NCBI GenBank assembly: GCA_045615765.1
Contig: JAZLFM010000027.1
Location: forward strand, 3,921-67,920
Direction: 5' to 3'
DNA length: 64,000 bases
Source: UBA1715 sp045615765
GTDB lineage: Bacteria; Bacteroidota; Bacteroidia; Bacteroidales; UBA1715
A model generated the notes under the pieces. It had not been told where the DNA came from and made no database searches. It saw only the letters and a list, made by a program, of their open reading frames with translations. The position numbers were made by a program, and so were the translations under genes. This document shows, piece after piece, positions 61,642 to 64,000 of the stretch. Numbering within the stretch: position 1 is the stretch's first letter; each line of letters opens with the position of its first letter.

Positions 61642-64000
61642 TTATTTTGTTGGCGGTAGCAGGTATGTTTTTCTTGTTCCGTTATTGTATTGAATTACAA
61701 GTATTTTCGCTGTTGAATAAGATGGTAGAAAGATACAATTTTCTTCTCCGTTTATTGTCTTTTCTAATGTTCCATTTAGTGAATATTGGCTGATTTTTAT
61801 TGCGTTTGTTAGAATTGACTTGCGTATTTCTGCAATGTCTGTTGCTGTAGAAATGAGCGTTATTGTTATGTGTTGTATGTCGGCATCAACAATAAATTGA
61901 TATGCGTCATTTGGGTTTTCTTTGTTTCCTGCCCAAGTGTCGGAATATGCTGACGAAGGTGCTTTAGCTATAATTGTGCCTACGCATTGCTGCGACAGCA
62001 TTGAGAATTCTCCGTTGCTGTCGGTTATGCACGAATCTATGGCTTTTTCATCACTTACGAAGTAAACAGTTACATTTTCTACAGGATTGTTGTATGTGCC
62101 AAAAACAGTTCCAGAAATACGATACCATGGGTCGCAATAGGATAGAAGTACATTGGTTTTAGAAGCCTCACTTTCGCAGTTGTTCTTTATTTGTGTCGCA
62201 TATATGCTGAAAAATCCTTGTCTATTATAGTTTTGTTTAAATGGGCTATAGAGTTGTAATGGATATTTTAAAAGACTGTCGGCATACCAAACTATGCTGT
62301 CACCGATAGCTTGCACAGCTGTTTCTCTATTGTAACACGACTCATAATCAAATGTTTGCGGTGCTTTAATGTCGCAGTCGCATTTCTGTATGCTTTGTAT
62401 TGGCATTGCTTGGCAATTGTTGTTGTATTCAACCCAAACTTGATAAATGCTATCGGCTATGATTTGTTCGCAACGGCTTTTGTCTATGGTAAAAGTTGAT
62501 CCTTCGCCAATTTTATAGCCGTTTTCTTTGTTGTACCAGGTGAATTTCCCGTCGCCAATAACTTTATAAGTGATTTCTTTTCCACAGAATGAAGTGTATA
62601 GTTTGTCGTAATCAGTCTCTTTTTCTTGTATGTTTATTGACGCACTACGATTGGGACAATCTTCGGTTTTGTCTATGATTTCAATGGAATAAATTCCTTT
62701 GTGTTTTATTTGTATGTTGTTGGTAGTTAATGCGGTAAGCGAATCGTTCTCGTACCATTTAAAACAAAATGAATTTGAACTAAATGGTGTTGTTAGAGTG
62801 TAATCGATAGGAGTGCAGAGTGTTTTTTCTTTTTCTAAGTTAAATGCACCGCAATATCGTGTGCATACGTTTTGCAATTTTGTTGCGTATGTTCTATCTA
62901 TGAAATCACCAAAACCTAATTGACCGTCAATATTGCTACCACAGACAAGAAATTCCGAGGAAGTTTCTATATACGAAACGCCACATCCTGCGGATATGCT
63001 TTGTGCATCTTGAAGTTTTGTGGAGCTGTTGCGTTTCATATAAACAGGAGCGAAATATTGTTTGATATTTTCAGAACCAATACCCAATTGTCCGCCAGTA
63101 TTTTGCGATAAATCGCTAAATCGATTGTCTCCCCAGGCTACAACATAATTCTCTTTTCTTTCTTGGGTTATTGCCAATGCGTGTGAATAGCCGGCAGAAA
63201 TTGCAACTACGTTGGAAAGATATTGGTTCGGTGTTTCTCCTCCAAGTATTAATTCTGCGTATTTTGTTGTCTTATAATGAATTCCGCTTTTGTCTAGATG
63301 TGTTCCTTTATGAGCTCCTACGCCATACACTAATTTGTCTTTACGCAAAAAAATGCCGAAAAACATACCTCCGTCAATTGCGGTAATATTTGTGATTGGT
63401 TGATCGTTTTTATCTACGACCAAAGTAGGATATAGGTGCGAGTCGGAATCTCCGCACGCAAGTTGGTCTGCCTGATTATCTCCCCAAGCATAAACGGTTC
63501 CCTCGTTCGTTAGTGCATATCCGTGCGTACCGCCTGCTGTTATCATTTGTATGTTTTGTAGATGCTCTGACGAACTTTTTCGTACATATACAGGTACATT
63601 TTTGTCTTGTTCCGTTCCATCGCCGAGTTGACCGTACGCATTGCTTCCCCATGCAACCACTTCGCCAGTATATAATAGGGCGTAGGCGTGCGTTTGACCT
63701 ATGGAAATTGCTTGTACGTTTTCAAGGTACTTAGTTCCCGTTTCTCCTCCTAAAACAGTGTCTGGCGTACTTCTCATACAAAGTTTGGGACATTCTTCGT
63801 CGGTACCAAGTTCTCCGTCGAAATTATACCCCCATGTAACCACATGTCCGCTTGCTGTTAGTGCGCAGCAAAAATTACCGAATCCTGCATCTATGCTGAC
63901 AACATCATTTAAATTCTCTGCGATATCGGGTGTCGTTTGGTTTGATTTAGTTGTCGTACGGGCTAATTGTCCATAGTAATTGTCTCCCCAAGTTTGTACG
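61642..64000 (-). CDS. RCC1-repeat T9SS cargo protein, partial (5' end beyond window)
   Basis: At least 786 codons, open to the right edge of the window. RCC1-type propeller repeats fill the N-terminal half, each with WGDNxxGQLxxG-like elements (VAWGSNAYGQLGDG, YAWGDNQADQLACG, GGQLGIGSEN, CGSNIDGQLGFGD) and an ISAGxxHxxAL-type strand. They continue to the window edge (TWGDNYYGQLA). After these come immunoglobulin-like domains, a carboxypeptidase-regulatory-like domain (YRISGTVFGTYNNPVENVTV) and a C-terminal tail resembling a T9SS type A signal (ISQYSLNGTLEKTI...). Internal GTG at 63843 is not the real start. It is transcribed towards the helicase gene. The role is probably a surface adhesin or binder. 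Confidence 0.85.
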   Translation of the reverse strand, partial: VQTWGDNYYGQLARTTTKSNQTTPDIAENLNDVVSIDAGFGNFCCALTASGHVVTWGYNFDGELGTDEECPKLCMRSTPDTVLGGETGTKYLENVQAISIGQTHAYALLYTGEVVAWGSNAYGQLGDGTEQDKNVPVYVRKSSSEHLQNIQMITAGGTHGYALTNEGTVYAWGDNQADQLACGDSDSHLYPTLVVDKNDQPITNITAIDGGMFFGIFLRKDKLVYGVGAHKGTHLDKSGIHYKTTKYAELILGGETPNQYLSNVVAISAGYSHALAITQERKENYVVAWGDNRFSDLSQNTGGQLGIGSENIKQYFAPVYMKRNSSTKLQDAQSISAGCGVSYIETSSEFLVCGSNIDGQLGFGDFIDRTYATKLQNVCTRYCGAFNLEKEKTLCTPIDYTLTTPFSSNSFCFKWYENDSLTALTTNNIQIKHKGIYSIEIIDKTEDCPNRSASINIQEKETDYDKLYTSFCGKEITYKVIGDGKFTWYNKENGYKIGEGSTFTIDKSRCEQIIADSIYQVWVEYNNNCQAMPIQSIQKCDCDIKAPQTFDYESCYNRETAVQAIGDSIVWYADSLLKYPLQLYSPFKQNYNRQGFFSIYATQIKNNCESEASKTNVLLSYCDPWYRISGTVFGTYNNPVENVTVYFVSDEKAIDSCITDSNGEFSMLSQQCVGTIIAKAPSSAYSDTWAGNKENPNDAYQFIVDADIQHITITLISTATDIAEIRKSILTNAIKISQYSLNGTLEKTINGEENCIFLPSYSTAKILVIQYNNGTRKTYLLPPTK

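Noticed and set aside
63843..64000. Start of the RCC1 protein at the GTG at 63843
   Set aside because: The same frame continues upstream with further RCC1 repeat sequence to the window edge, so the gene is simply truncated by the window.
1..64000. CRISPR array, rRNA operon, prophage or insertion sequence
   Set aside because: No regularly spaced repeats, rRNA sequence, phage structural genes, integrase or transposase were seen on either strand.

Overview
The window looks like chromosome from an AT-rich member of the Bacteroidota, most likely order Bacteroidales. The evidence is a type IX secretion (T9SS) gene cluster, several proteins with T9SS-type C-terminal tails, a futalosine-pathway menaquinone enzyme (MqnC), lipoproteins with acidic residues after the lipobox cysteine, and many promoters carrying the Bacteroidota -7 box TAnnTTTG about 15-25 bases before start codons. 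Recognisable Shine-Dalgarno sites are mostly absent. No rRNA, CRISPR array, transposase, integrase or prophage gene was seen.

Layout. 1-2707: 5' two thirds of dnaE (minus strand, cut by the window edge). 2978-6626: small predicted outer-membrane protein, M1 peptidase and an aminotransferase, tightly coupled. 6701-8331: small conserved protein and folC. 8392-8466: tRNA-Val. 8589-11722: aspartate aminotransferase and asparagine synthetase, then a convergent glycosyltransferase. 12716-21208: five-gene operon of a giant PKD-repeat T9SS cargo, a PorE-like OmpA/SPOR protein, a PorP/SprF protein, a SET-domain protein and recR. 21211-30523: a long minus-strand run holding a cytidylate-kinase-like protein, MATE transporter, hexapeptide acetyltransferase, GNAT protein, DUF2156-type protein, LysM/ligand-binding fusion, methyltransferase, M28 peptidase and YihY protein. 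30653-31165: lipoprotein.

31.2-36.4 kb is an accessory defence-type island whose base composition looks richer in G+C than its surroundings. It holds a three-gene DUF3791/DUF3990/DUF3791-like cassette (candidate ADP-ribosyltransferase-fold toxin with small partners), a 350-base gap with an elaborate nested inverted repeat, and a complete type IIS restriction-modification system of two adenine methyltransferases and an AlwI-family endonuclease.

36.5-57.6 kb returns to mostly core genes: GH9 cellulase, ribosomal protein S1, acyl-ACP thioesterase, RsmA, DUF1573 lipoprotein, aminotransferase, lipid kinase, a BspA-like leucine-rich-repeat protein enclosed by a perfect 31-bp inverted repeat, FISUMP lipoprotein, sugar symporter, CysE, RNase R, MqnC, ABC exporter and M17 aminopeptidase. 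57.6-64 kb: tRNA-Pro, a 240-base highly structured intergenic element, a DUF6530-like gene, a second BspA-like protein, an orphan antitoxin-like gene, a pair of REP-type palindromes, a DEAD-box helicase and a truncated RCC1-repeat T9SS cargo.

The points most worth following are the SET protein inside the T9SS adhesin operon, the DUF3990 cassette with its neighbouring structured DNA, the tRNA-Pro-adjacent structured element, and the inverted-repeat-bounded LRR gene.
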